Shown here piece after piece: positions 26,184 to 35,591 of a stretch of DNA of 64,000 nucleotides (position 1 is the first letter of the stretch; each line of letters begins with the position of its first letter). This stretch comes from Verrucomicrobiota bacterium (lineage in GTDB: Bacteria > Verrucomicrobiota > Verrucomicrobiia > Limisphaerales > UBA1319). The stretch is from the NCBI GenBank assembly GCA_022709905.1, contig JAKLHY010000004.1:180989-244988 (forward strand), read 5' to 3'. A program made the translations under genes and the position numbers. The notes beneath the pieces are model-generated. The model was given only the letters and a program-made list of their open reading frames with translations, was not told where the DNA came from and did no database searches.

Positions 26184-26920
26184 ATGTGAATTGGCGTTGG
26201 ACAAAATGCGCTCGGCAGAAAAAGCGAATGAGCCTGTTGGCCGCGGGCGCCCTTTCGGAATCGCAACGCGTCGACCTGGAACAACACCTTGCCGAATGCC
26301 CCGCCTGCCAAAAGCGATGGCAGTCCCTCCAAAGGATCGTTGCGCAGCTTGAACAACAGGGCGCCAGGCTTCCTCTCGTATCGCCGCCCGCCACACTGCG
26401 CGATCGCTGGCAGACCGCCATCCGCCAGGAATCCAATCGCGATTGCACTCAAGCGCTGCCCGATGCCCCGAGCTCCAGGATTGATCTGAGCTCCTGGTTT
26501 TCCCTTGGCCGGTTGTTCTGGGTGGGCATGAGTGCCTGCTGGTTTCTGATCGCCGTTTTTCAAGAGACAGCTCCCGATGTGCCCAGCCCTGGAATTGCCA
26601 CGGGCCCAGTCACGTTTCGGGAAGTGTTGCTTGTGCTCGAAAAAACACGGCCCCAAGCCGGACTGAGTCGGTTTGTCCAGAGACGGCAATCCGACACAGT
26701 TCCGAACAGTCCTGGAGTCGCGCCTCGGAGCCAGCGATTCACCCCAACCGCGCCTCAACAATGCGGAATTATTCTGGTCGATCCACCGCGGTTTTTGGGC
26801 TCCGGTGTTGAGAAAGAAACCCGTGCCAATCCGCGCCGCTCGAATAGGGACAATTCCAGGTTGTCGATGATGGTCGGACAAGGCACCACAATGGCTCATC
26901 CCTGCATGGCGCGGGGATGA
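26180..26920 (+). CDS. Anti-sigma factor with HxxxCxxC zinc motif
   Basis: The 246-residue protein begins MNVNWRWTKC with a strong ribosome site GGAGGGG. The N-terminal ZAS-like motif is EQHLAECPACQKRW (H-x3-C-x2-C). A single membrane helix follows (LFWVGMSACWFLIAVF, around residues 112-127). The C-terminal third looks low-complexity and poorly conserved. It is expected to hold the ECF sigma factor at the membrane until a signal releases it. Confidence 0.85.
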   Translation: MNVNWRWTKCARQKKRMSLLAAGALSESQRVDLEQHLAECPACQKRWQSLQRIVAQLEQQGARLPLVSPPATLRDRWQTAIRQESNRDCTQALPDAPSSRIDLSSWFSLGRLFWVGMSACWFLIAVFQETAPDVPSPGIATGPVTFREVLLVLEKTRPQAGLSRFVQRRQSDTVPNSPGVAPRSQRFTPTAPQQCGIILVDPPRFLGSGVEKETRANPRRSNRDNSRLSMMVGQGTTMAHPCMARG

Positions 26921-26948
26921 AAACCGGATCGGTTCAGTTCACCTGTTG

Positions 26949-28733
26949 ATGATTATGAGTTCGTCCTCACCAAGAATCCGCCGCATGGTCCCAGTTTTAT
27001 GGGCACTGCTCGTTTTGGCCTGTCTGGCGGTCTATTCTGTGGCTTCACACCTTCGTTGGCATCGAACAGGTCTGCCTCTGCACGGCGTGCCCGCTTTTTT
27101 CCTCGGCGCTGTCGTGTGTGTTATCCTGGGAACGGGGATATGGCTGGCGGTTGGAGTTTTTCGGAACGGTTTAGGATGGATTATTAGCCGAGATGTCCTG
27201 CGCGGGACGACTGGATCGATGGCGGTTGTCCTTTCCCTTACCGTGCTGTTTTACTCCGTCGAATCATGGCGGGGGAAACGCGCCTGGAATCAAGTGACAT
27301 CCCAATTAATCCGTCATGGAGAATCCATGGATCCCAAGACCTTTCTTCCTCCCGCCGTTTCTCCGCAACAGGACTTTGCCCAGGCGCCGATTTTTTCTCC
27401 GCTGACGCGTTCGACGCCCGGCATGAAGATCGACAAAGCGCGTATGATCCAGGCGGATTCGGAACCATTGAAGCTGATCCTTTATTGGTTCGAAAACGCT
27501 CTCATGCGCCAGAGCGGCATCGGATTCGCTCCGTGGCTGCAGGCTCAAACCACCGATTTGGAGCCCTGGCTGGGCTTGTGCCAAAAGGCTCTGGATGCCC
27601 CTCATGCCTCCGCTCAAAAAGACCGCCGCGACATTGCCGCGGAAATCCTTCGGATCTTGTCGCCCCTCGATAACCTGATGGATGAATTGCGCGTTTACAG
27701 CGATCGGCCGTATTGCCGGCTGCCCTTCAACTATGATCTGCCCATGTTTTCCGATGATCCCTCGGAACGGATCTTGTTGGCCTTCCTGAGGGTGTTACGG
27801 CTCCGCGCCACCGCCGAGCTGGCGCTGCACCGGAACGACAGGGCGTTTCAGGATCTCCAACTGGCGCTACGATTGGCGGAATACCTTCGGCAACAGCCCA
27901 GCCTCTTCTTTCACGATCCTCGTGCCTGGGCCTTTGCGGACGGGCTCCAGCCGCTATGGGAAGCCATCCAGGAACACCGGTGGAACGCGAGGCAACTCGA
28001 AGCCATCCAGCGGCAATTGCTGACATTCAAACCTCTGGCGGATTATCCAGACCGCCTGCGGTTTATCGCCTTTGCCAACGCCCTTTTCGTGGAAACCATC
28101 ATTCCGACCAGGCCTGTCGAAACCGGACATCCTGATTTCGGCCCCGAAGGTCAATCGGAGATTCGCTGGCTGCGCCGTTTCTATCCCAAAGGCTGGTCGC
28201 TCCAGGACCAGGCGGCCATTTATCAGCAATGGCTGAAATCCCGTGTTCCACCACCGCCTGAGTCGCCTTTCCCGAGCCACTCCGCTGGCGATTCATTGTT
28301 CGTCCGTCAACTGCTCCGCGGTTCTTCTGATCCATTCTTTCCCATTTTCCTTGTGCCTCGAATTGTCCAGATGCAAAGCGACCTGAATGAGTTCATGCCG
28401 TTTATGCAGGCCGTCACGGATCTGGCTGCGCTGGCCTGCGCGATGGAACGATTCCGCCTTGTTCACAGCGCTTATCCTGAGACCCTGGATCTCCTGGTGC
28501 CGGCATTCCTCGATCAACTGCCCACTGATTGCATGTCGAACGCCCCCATGCAATACCGTTACGTTGATCGCCAGAGCTGCGTGCTATACTCCGTTGGGCT
28601 CGATCGCCAGGACAACGGCGGCCAAGCCAGCCCTCGCCAGCAGAACTGGCAGGGCGAACTCCAGCCTGAATTCGATCTGAGCAAAAACGACTGGGTCTGG
28701 TCTCTGCACACCTCCAACTCTCCCCCTCAATGA
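26949..28733 (+). CDS. Large membrane protein of unknown function
   Basis: The protein of about 594 residues has three N-terminal membrane helices (residues about 12-30, 46-70 and 85-102), then a long soluble region rich in Leu, Arg and Gln. The soluble part has helical segments such as ELALHRNDRAFQDLQLALRLAEYLR and, near the end, ALACAMERFRLVHSAYPETLDLLVPAFLDQLP, which resembles the C-terminal part of type II secretion-like pseudopilin proteins in this phylum. Its ATG lies 28 bp after the anti-sigma gene, so it is probably in the same unit. I do not recognise it as a named family. Confidence 0.75.
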   Translation: MIMSSSSPRIRRMVPVLWALLVLACLAVYSVASHLRWHRTGLPLHGVPAFFLGAVVCVILGTGIWLAVGVFRNGLGWIISRDVLRGTTGSMAVVLSLTVLFYSVESWRGKRAWNQVTSQLIRHGESMDPKTFLPPAVSPQQDFAQAPIFSPLTRSTPGMKIDKARMIQADSEPLKLILYWFENALMRQSGIGFAPWLQAQTTDLEPWLGLCQKALDAPHASAQKDRRDIAAEILRILSPLDNLMDELRVYSDRPYCRLPFNYDLPMFSDDPSERILLAFLRVLRLRATAELALHRNDRAFQDLQLALRLAEYLRQQPSLFFHDPRAWAFADGLQPLWEAIQEHRWNARQLEAIQRQLLTFKPLADYPDRLRFIAFANALFVETIIPTRPVETGHPDFGPEGQSEIRWLRRFYPKGWSLQDQAAIYQQWLKSRVPPPPESPFPSHSAGDSLFVRQLLRGSSDPFFPIFLVPRIVQMQSDLNEFMPFMQAVTDLAALACAMERFRLVHSAYPETLDLLVPAFLDQLPTDCMSNAPMQYRYVDRQSCVLYSVGLDRQDNGGQASPRQQNWQGELQPEFDLSKNDWVWSLHTSNSPPQ

Positions 28734-28762
28734 ACCCGGTTTCCAGGAGTTGTTTCGAAGTC

Positions 28763-30220
28763 TTATTGAGGGCCAGTGGTTGTCATGGCCGTTGGACGGG
28801 CGTCCTGGCTGGAATTCCATCCGCCGCCCAACACCGAGTAAAGCCTCACTTGGCTGGTGAGTTTCTCGAGGCGGAGGAAGACCAGGGCCTGCTGGGCCGC
28901 GAAGAGGGACCGTTGCGCATCCAGCACCTCGAAGTAACTGTTAATGCCTTTATCGTAAAGAGACTTGGACAGGCGATAGGTGTTGGCGAAGCTATCGACC
29001 AGGGATTGCTGGGCTGCGACCTGTTGATCGACGGTGCCCTGGGTGGCGAGGCCGTCGGCGACTTCCTTGAAGGCGTTTTGGATGGCCTTTTCGTATTGGG
29101 TGACCGCGATTTCCCGTTGGACCTTGGCGGCTTTATGCGCCGACCAGACGCGGGCGTCGAAGATCGGCATCACAATTTGAGGCGCATAACTCCAGGTTCC
29201 CGAGCCGGACGTGAAGAGTCCGGACAGGTCGCTGCTGGCGGTGCCGATGGCGGCCGTCAATGAGATGCGTGGAAAGAAGGCCGCGCGGGCGGCGCCGATA
29301 TCGGCGTTGGCGGCCTTCAATAGGTTTTCGGCTTGCAGGACATCGGGCCGTTGCAGCAGCACGTCGGAAGAGACCCCGGCGCCGATTTCGGCGGGGGGAA
29401 CCAACTCGCTCAATTGGGCTGGCAAAATGTCCCCGGCTGCGGTGGAGCCAATCAGCAGGTTTAAGGCATTTTCGTCTTTTGCGACCCGCTCGGTATATAG
29501 GGCGAGATCGCGCCGGGCGATGTCGAGGGGTGTCCGCGCGCGGAGCAGATCCAATTCGTCCACAAGGCCGAGTTCGTAGCGGCGTTTGATCAGATCGTAG
29601 GCCGCCTGCTGGGCCTGGAGGGTGGTCTCGGACAGCTTGAGGTTTTCCCGATCGGCGGCCATCGCCAAGCAGGCATTTGCGACCGAGGAAACCAGCAGGA
29701 TTTGAGCGCTGCGCCGGGCTTGTTCGGAAGCCAAGTATTCTTGCAGGGCGCGATCCTTGAAGCTGCGAATGCGGCCGAAGAAGTCGATCTCCCAGGAAAG
29801 GACGCCCAGGTTGGCGTCATAACGTTCCGTGGTTTGCCTTTTGCCGCTGTTCGAGAGATCGGCCGGCATCCGCTGTTTGCTGCCGCTGGCGGAGGCATCG
29901 AGGGCGGGCCACAAGTTGGCGCGTTGAATGCCGTACATGGCGCGCGCTCTTTCGACGTTCAGAGCGGCCAGCTTCAGATCCCGGTTGTGGGCGAGGGCTG
30001 TCTCGATGAGTTGCTGGAGTTTGGGATCGGGAAAGAACTCGCGCCAGTCCAGGTTGGGCGCCGAAGGCGCATTGGCAGTTTTCAAGGAGTCAGCGTAGGC
30101 TGCGCCGCCGGGCCACTCGGCCGGGACTGGAGCCGCCGGCCGGGAATATTTTGGGGCCATGGTGCAACCGATCGGGATCACGGCGGTTCCCAGGAGAATG
30201 AGCAAAAGGGTCTTGTTCAT
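28763..30220 (-). CDS. RND efflux outer-membrane lipoprotein (OprM/NodT type)
   Basis: The protein begins MNKTLLLILLGTAVIPIGC, a lipoprotein signal with Cys19 as the lipidated residue, followed by PKYSRPAAPVP, typical of OprM-like outer-membrane factors. Coiled-coil stretches (QQLIETALAHNRDLKLAALN, RRYELGLVDELDLLRART) and duplicated OEP halves are clear. It forms the trimeric exit duct. It follows the RND pump by one base, so translation is coupled. Longer upstream in-frame starts exist but bury the lipobox. Confidence 0.94.
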   Translation of the reverse strand: MNKTLLLILLGTAVIPIGCTMAPKYSRPAAPVPAEWPGGAAYADSLKTANAPSAPNLDWREFFPDPKLQQLIETALAHNRDLKLAALNVERARAMYGIQRANLWPALDASASGSKQRMPADLSNSGKRQTTERYDANLGVLSWEIDFFGRIRSFKDRALQEYLASEQARRSAQILLVSSVANACLAMAADRENLKLSETTLQAQQAAYDLIKRRYELGLVDELDLLRARTPLDIARRDLALYTERVAKDENALNLLIGSTAAGDILPAQLSELVPPAEIGAGVSSDVLLQRPDVLQAENLLKAANADIGAARAAFFPRISLTAAIGTASSDLSGLFTSGSGTWSYAPQIVMPIFDARVWSAHKAAKVQREIAVTQYEKAIQNAFKEVADGLATQGTVDQQVAAQQSLVDSFANTYRLSKSLYDKGINSYFEVLDAQRSLFAAQQALVFLRLEKLTSQVRLYSVLGGGWNSSQDARPTAMTTTGPQ

Positions 30221-30221
30221 T

Positions 30222-33200
30222 TTAGTGAGCATGAGACGAAGGGGGTTGGGGGCTCTGGCTCCTTGTTTTTCTGCTGTGTTTGCCAAAGTTCTTTTCAATC
30301 AACACGTAGAAAAGCGGAGCGAACAAGGTGACCAGAAAGGTCGAGGTGACCACGCCTCCGAGGACGGCGGTGCCAATGGCTTTTTGCGCGCCGGCGCCCG
30401 CGCCATGCGCGAAGGCCAGTGGCAAAACACCGAATCCGAAGGCCAGCGAAGTCATGACGATCGGACGGAGCCGCAGTTTGGCCCCTTCCAGGGTGGCTTC
30501 GATCAAGCCCATGCCTTCTTCGACCCGCGCCTTGGCAAACTGAACAATCAGAATGGCGTTCTTGGTCGTCAGGCCCAGCGTCGTCAGGAGTCCAATCTGA
30601 AAATAGACGTCGTTGGGCAATCCCCGCAGGGTTGAGCCGATCACCCCTCCGATAGCTCCCAGGGGCAGGGCCATCAGAATGGAAATCGGGATGGGCCAGC
30701 TCTCATAAAGGGCCGCCAGACACAGGAAGATGACCAGAACAGAAAAGGCGTAAAGCGGAGCCGTTTGAGCCCCGGCCTGTCGCTCCTGGTAAGAGAGACC
30801 CGTCCAGTCGAAGCCAATGCCCTGGGGGAGCTTCTTCACAAAGTCTTCCATCCTTTGCATCGCTTCTCCCGAACTTCTTCCGGGGGCGGGTTCGCCCAGG
30901 ATGTTCAACGAAGGAAAACCATTGAAACGTTCCAGTTTGGGAGAACCGGACGTCCAATGGCCGGAGGCAAAAGACGAGAAAGGCACCATTTTACCGGTGG
31001 CATTGCGCACATAAAGCCGTTCCAGATCCTCGGGCTGCATGCGATAGGGGGCGTCGGCCTGGGCATAAACGCGTTTCACGCGTCCGCCCTGGATGAAATC
31101 GTTGACGTAGGCGCTTCCGAAGGCGGCGGAGATGGTGTTGTGGATCGACGTGATGGGAACGCCCAGGACGCCGGCCTTTTCCCAATCGACGTCCACTCGG
31201 TATTCCGGCACGTCCTCGAGGCCGTTGGGACGGACCTTGGTAAGCACAGCATTGGTTGGAGAGGCCGCGTTTTGCGCGGCCATGCCGAGGAGCATGTTGC
31301 GGGCCTGCATCAGTTTTTCGTGGCCCAAACCGCCGCGATCCAGCAGCTGGAAATCGAATCCCTTGGCCTGCCCCAATTCGACCACAGCCGGAGGCGCGAA
31401 GGCAAAGACCCGCGCATTGCGCATCTGGGAAAATTTGCCCATGGCTCTTCCGGCGACGGCATCGACCTTCAAATCCGGGCGGTTGCGGAGTTCCCAGTCT
31501 TTCAGCCGGACGAACGACAGACCCGCGTTCTGGCCCCGCCCGGAAAAGCTGATGCCTGATACGGTCATCACCGCCTGGACGGCGTCCTTTTCCTGGTTCA
31601 GGAAATAATCCTTGACCTCGTTCATAACCGTTTGGGTCTGTTCCAGGCTGGAGTTGGCGGGCAGCATGGCCATGACCATCATCATGCCCTGGTCTTCGTC
31701 GGGCAGGTAAGCGGTCGGCATTCGGTGGAAGAGATAGCCCATCGCCCCCACGATCGCGAGAAAGATAAGGACATAGCGCAGTCTCCGGGCGAGGGAATGA
31801 CCGACTAGTCCCAGGTATCGCTCCCTCGACCAGAAGAAGAGTCGATCGAACCAGCGGAAGAAGGGGCGCAGGAACCAAATGCCGCCCTCGGCGGGTTCAT
31901 GCCCTTTCGGCACCGGCTTCAGGAACGAGGCGCAGAGCACGGGGGTCAAGACCAAGGCCACGACCACCGAGAGGAGCATCGAAGCGATGATCGTGACGGA
32001 GAACTGGCGGTAGATCACGCCGGTGGAACCGGCGAAAAAGGCCATGGGACCAAACACCGCTGACAGAACCAGTCCAATGCCGATCAGCGCGGGCGTGATC
32101 TGATCCATGGATTTCCGGGTGGCTTCAAACGGGGAAAGCCCTTCCTCGCTCATGATCCGCTCGACATTTTCCACCACCACAATGGCGTCGTCCACCAGTA
32201 GCCCGATGGCCAGCACCATGGCGAACATGGTCAGCATGTTGATGGAAAAACCGAACAGGCCGAGCACGGCGAAGGTGCCCAGGATGACCACGGGCACCGC
32301 GATGGTCGGGATGAGGGTGGCGCGCATGTTGCCCATGAACAAATACATCACAAGAAACACCAGCAGGATCGCTTCGAACAGGGTTTTGACCACTTCGTTG
32401 ATGGCGACTTTGACGAAGGGCGTGGTGTCATAGGGATACACGACCTTCATGCCGGGTGGAAAGAAGCGGCTCATTTCCTCGAGTTTGGCCCGGACATTAT
32501 CGGCGGTTTGGAGGGCATTGGCGCCTGCGGCTTGGCGAATGGCCATGGCGGAGGAGGGTTTGCCATTGTAAAAGGCCTCGATGTCGTAGGTGTCGGTTCC
32601 GAGCTCGGTCCATCCCACGTCTTGGATCCGAACGATGGATCCATCCGGATTGGTGCGCAGGGGGATGGCGGCAAATTCATCGGGGGTTTTGAGCAGGCTT
32701 TGGACGATGATGGCGGCGTTGAGGCGCTGGCCTTCGACTGCCGGCGCTCCGCCGAACTGTCCGGCGGACACTTCGACGTTGTAGGAGCGGAGCGCCAGAA
32801 GGACATCCTGGATGGTCATCTGGTAATCGGTCAGTTTGTCCGGATTGAGCCAGATGCGCATGGCGTATTGGCCGCCGAAGACCTCGACTTCGCCCACGCC
32901 CGGCACGCGAGACAGGACTTTCTCCAGGTTCGACTGGGCGTAATCCCGGAGGTCATTTCCGTCCATGCTGTTGTCTTCCGAGATCAGGCCGACGATGAGC
33001 AGGTAATTCCGGGTGCTCTTGCTGACCCGGATGCCGGAGCGTTGCACCACCTCGGGAAGGCTGGCCATGGCCAGTTGGAGTTTGTTTTGGACTTGGGCCC
33101 AGGCCAAGTCCGGATCTGTTCCCGGCGCGAAGGTCAGTTCAATTCGCGAGGAACCGGATGAATCGCTGGTGGCCGACAGGTAAAGCATCTTGTCGAATCC

Positions 33201-33413
33201 TGTCATCTTTTGCTCGATGATTTGCGTCACGCTGTTTTCCACCGTCTCGGCGGATGCTCCCGGGTAGAAGGCGCTGATGGCGATCGAAGGCGGGGCGATG
33301 GGAGGATATTGCGAAATCGGCAGGTTGTAGATCGCCAGGCCGCCCGCCACCATGAGGATAATGGCGATTACCCAGGCGAAAACCGGTCGGTTCAGGAAGA
33401 ATCTCGATAACAT
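30222..33413 (-). CDS. RND multidrug efflux pump, HAE-1 (AcrB/MexB) family
   Basis: The 1063-residue protein opens MLSRFFLNRPVFAWVIAI and has the family landmarks GLLVDDAIVVVENVER (TM4 with the proton-relay Asp pair), GAGVIYRQFSVT-like VIYRQFSVTIIASM, the second periplasmic loop, and FGFGVLPLAFAHGAGAGAQ. It transports hydrophobic and amphiphilic compounds by proton antiport. Middle gene of a three-gene operon. Confidence 0.97.
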   Translation of the reverse strand: MLSRFFLNRPVFAWVIAIILMVAGGLAIYNLPISQYPPIAPPSIAISAFYPGASAETVENSVTQIIEQKMTGFDKMLYLSATSDSSGSSRIELTFAPGTDPDLAWAQVQNKLQLAMASLPEVVQRSGIRVSKSTRNYLLIVGLISEDNSMDGNDLRDYAQSNLEKVLSRVPGVGEVEVFGGQYAMRIWLNPDKLTDYQMTIQDVLLALRSYNVEVSAGQFGGAPAVEGQRLNAAIIVQSLLKTPDEFAAIPLRTNPDGSIVRIQDVGWTELGTDTYDIEAFYNGKPSSAMAIRQAAGANALQTADNVRAKLEEMSRFFPPGMKVVYPYDTTPFVKVAINEVVKTLFEAILLVFLVMYLFMGNMRATLIPTIAVPVVILGTFAVLGLFGFSINMLTMFAMVLAIGLLVDDAIVVVENVERIMSEEGLSPFEATRKSMDQITPALIGIGLVLSAVFGPMAFFAGSTGVIYRQFSVTIIASMLLSVVVALVLTPVLCASFLKPVPKGHEPAEGGIWFLRPFFRWFDRLFFWSRERYLGLVGHSLARRLRYVLIFLAIVGAMGYLFHRMPTAYLPDEDQGMMMVMAMLPANSSLEQTQTVMNEVKDYFLNQEKDAVQAVMTVSGISFSGRGQNAGLSFVRLKDWELRNRPDLKVDAVAGRAMGKFSQMRNARVFAFAPPAVVELGQAKGFDFQLLDRGGLGHEKLMQARNMLLGMAAQNAASPTNAVLTKVRPNGLEDVPEYRVDVDWEKAGVLGVPITSIHNTISAAFGSAYVNDFIQGGRVKRVYAQADAPYRMQPEDLERLYVRNATGKMVPFSSFASGHWTSGSPKLERFNGFPSLNILGEPAPGRSSGEAMQRMEDFVKKLPQGIGFDWTGLSYQERQAGAQTAPLYAFSVLVIFLCLAALYESWPIPISILMALPLGAIGGVIGSTLRGLPNDVYFQIGLLTTLGLTTKNAILIVQFAKARVEEGMGLIEATLEGAKLRLRPIVMTSLAFGFGVLPLAFAHGAGAGAQKAIGTAVLGGVVTSTFLVTLFAPLFYVLIEKNFGKHSRKTRSQSPQPPSSHAH

Positions 33414-33422
33414 GGCGAGGCC

Positions 33423-34646
33423 TTATTCGTTCGATTTTTCGGGCGTGGACGCCGGGCCTGCTGGCTGGGATCCTGGCGGCTGGTTTTCCACGAAGGGCAC
33501 GGCCTTCACCTCCGTGCCAGGCCGGGTGACCTGCATGCTCTCGACGACCACGCGGTCGCCGGGCGTAAGCCCCGACGAGACCAGCCATTTGTCGCCCACG
33601 GTTCGTTCCACAGTCAGCAACCGTTGTTCCACGGCGTTGGTCGCGTTCACGATCATGGCGACCGGATTGCCTTTGGGATCGCGGGAGACCGATTGTTGGG
33701 GGATCAGGATCGCCTGGGTATTGATGCCTTCCTTGACCACCGCCCGGACAAACATGCCTGGCAGGAGAATCCCTTTGGGATTCGGAAAGACCATCCGCAA
33801 GATCACCGACGCCGTGGTCGGATCCACGGATACATCGCGAAACTGCATCGTTCCCTCGTATTCATATTTCGTGCCATCCCCCAGGATGAGCTGCACCGTG
33901 TTCGCGTTGGTTTCATCCAGCCTGAGTTGTCCTTCCTTCAGTCGGCGCTGCAGGCGGAGCAGTTCGGCGGTGGATTGAGGGACGTCGACATAGATAGGAT
34001 CCAACTGCTGAATGGTTGCGAGGGGGACGGGTTGATAGGCGGTGACGATGGCCCCATCGGTCACGCTGGATTTGCCGATGCGTCCCGAGATCGGCGAAAG
34101 AACCCGCGCGTATCCCAGGTTGATCCGGGCGGTTTCCACCATCGCCTTCCAATACTGGGTGTCGGCTTCGGCCTGATTGAGGGCGGCGTCCGCATCGTCG
34201 AAATCCTGTTGGCTGACCGCTTTGTCGGCCAGGGCCTGTCTAAAACGATCGGCCCTCGACCGGATGGCGGGCAGGCTGGCTTCAGCCCTGCCCAACGCCG
34301 CTTTGGCATTGTCGAGAGCCGCCTGGAACGGGGCCGGATCAATTTGATAAAGTTCCTGGCCGGCTTGGACATCGGAGCCTTCCTTGAACAGCCGCTTCTG
34401 GATCAGGCCGTTGACCTGCGGCCGGATCTCGGCAATGAGGAAAGGAGACGTTCGTCCGGGGAGTTCCGTGGTCAGGAGAATCGGCCGAGGCGCCACCGTC
34501 ACCGTGCTGACTTCCGGCGTCATCATCATCGGTGGCGGCGCCTGGCCCTGGCGCTGGCAGGCGGTCAGGCACAGGCCGCAGAAAAGGGCCGTCAGCACCG
34601 CTTTCGGTTGGATCAGGAGATCATAGATGGGATTCTTGAGTTGCAT
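33423..34646 (-). CDS. RND efflux membrane-fusion protein
   Basis: The 407-residue adaptor has a lipoprotein signal with lipobox CLTAC near residue 30. The barrel-sandwich hybrid domain begins RPQVNGLIQKRLFKEGSDV, followed by an alpha-hairpin rich in Ala, Asp and Glu, and a MacA/AcrA-like beta-barrel. It joins the RND pump to the outer-membrane duct. It is the first gene of the efflux operon, 9 bp before the pump gene. No tetR/marR regulator is adjacent. Confidence 0.95.
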   Translation of the reverse strand: MQLKNPIYDLLIQPKAVLTALFCGLCLTACQRQGQAPPPMMMTPEVSTVTVAPRPILLTTELPGRTSPFLIAEIRPQVNGLIQKRLFKEGSDVQAGQELYQIDPAPFQAALDNAKAALGRAEASLPAIRSRADRFRQALADKAVSQQDFDDADAALNQAEADTQYWKAMVETARINLGYARVLSPISGRIGKSSVTDGAIVTAYQPVPLATIQQLDPIYVDVPQSTAELLRLQRRLKEGQLRLDETNANTVQLILGDGTKYEYEGTMQFRDVSVDPTTASVILRMVFPNPKGILLPGMFVRAVVKEGINTQAILIPQQSVSRDPKGNPVAMIVNATNAVEQRLLTVERTVGDKWLVSSGLTPGDRVVVESMQVTRPGTEVKAVPFVENQPPGSQPAGPASTPEKSNE

Positions 34647-34769
34647 AGCGTCTGTTACCGATCTGTATATGGGTTTCTTAAATTCTAAAATTGCGCCAAG
34701 GCGCGTTTCCTTCGCGGCAAGCGGTCGCGGGATGCAGGCGGCGGATTGGATTCAACAGGGCGCCCATGG

Positions 34770-35093
34770 TCAACTGACGGCCAGGAGTGAAACCGGATCG
34801 TTGCACTCGTTGCGGATCACGCCGCTGGCGTTGGGATCGAGCACGGGTTCGCCGTCCACAATGAACAGGTATTGATGATGGCCGTGGTGAAGATCCAGAC
34901 TGGCCATCCAACGGCCATCGGGCATTCGGCGCATCGGATGGGCCGCAAGATCCCAGCCGTTAAAATCCCCCACCAGCCTGACGCCCTCCGCCTTCGGGGC
35001 ATCACAAAAGAAATCCACGTGATGGAGCGTTCTTTTCGCCGCATATCGATCCGAGGGTCCGCGGGGGGCGAATCTGGAGTCTGGGGTATTCAT
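34770..35093 (-). CDS. Small CBM48/glycogen-binding-like protein
   Basis: The 107 residues contain one E-set glycogen-binding module with GVRLVGDFNGWDLAAHPM, RWMASLDLHHGHHQYLFIV and DGEPVLDPNASG, as in AMPK beta-subunits and stand-alone bacterial glycogen-binding proteins. It has no catalytic domain. Its ATG overlaps the stop of the thioredoxin-like gene by 4 bp (35090-35093), so the two are coupled. A role in sugar-polymer sensing is possible; the pairing with a thioredoxin fold is unusual. Confidence 0.85.
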   Translation of the reverse strand: MNTPDSRFAPRGPSDRYAAKRTLHHVDFFCDAPKAEGVRLVGDFNGWDLAAHPMRRMPDGRWMASLDLHHGHHQYLFIVDGEPVLDPNASGVIRNECNDPVSLLAVS

Positions 35094-35479
35094 GGGTTCC
35101 GGTTCGGATCGGAGGGGGGCAGCGAAGCATCGGCTTCCCGCAAAGCCGGCTGGATTTTGGCCAGGATCGCTTCCTTGCTTGCGGTTCCGATCATCCTGAC
35201 CCGCAGGTTGCCCCTGACAAACAACAACAGCGTGGGAACGGACTGTATCTCATACCACAGACTCAGGTCCGGATTATCGTCTGCATTGACTTTGACCATT
35301 TTGATTTCTCCGGCGCATGCGGCCGCCACTTCATCCAAAGCCGAGTCAAGGATATGACACGGGCGGCTCCAGGGCGCCCGGAACGTCACCACCACCGGCT
35401 GCGTCGCCTGCAGAACTTCGGCATCGAAATTCTTTGCCGTGACCTCCAGGGTCGTCGTTTGATCTCGGTTATCACTCAT
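35090..35479 (-). CDS. Thioredoxin-fold protein lacking the first active-site Cys
   Basis: The 129-residue protein has a thioredoxin fold with VVVTFRAPWSRPCHILDSALDEVA, VKVNADDNPDLSLWYEIQSVPTLLLFVRG and a conserved cis-Pro (SVPTLL). The usual WCGPC reads WSRPC, so only the second Cys remains and ordinary dithiol exchange is not possible. The start at 35479 (MSDNRDQTT) fits the family; an in-frame ATG at 35509 adds 10 residues. It is the first gene of a two-gene unit with the glycogen-binding protein and is divergent from the sigma-54 activator. Confidence 0.87.
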   Translation of the reverse strand: MSDNRDQTTTLEVTAKNFDAEVLQATQPVVVTFRAPWSRPCHILDSALDEVAAACAGEIKMVKVNADDNPDLSLWYEIQSVPTLLLFVRGNLRVRMIGTASKEAILAKIQPALREADASLPPSDPNRNP

Positions 35480-35591
35480 CCATGCCACCACACCAATATG
35501 GCAACTCAAGACAGCAGAATCTATGCCGACAAGATCATGATTTTCATATCCAATTCATTACAAATCACTAACATCATTGAGCCCGCCGAAA

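Noticed and set aside
35510..35591. Possible sigma-54 promoter between the thioredoxin-like gene and the activator
   Set aside because: No GG/GC pair with correct -24/-12 spacing was found in either direction.
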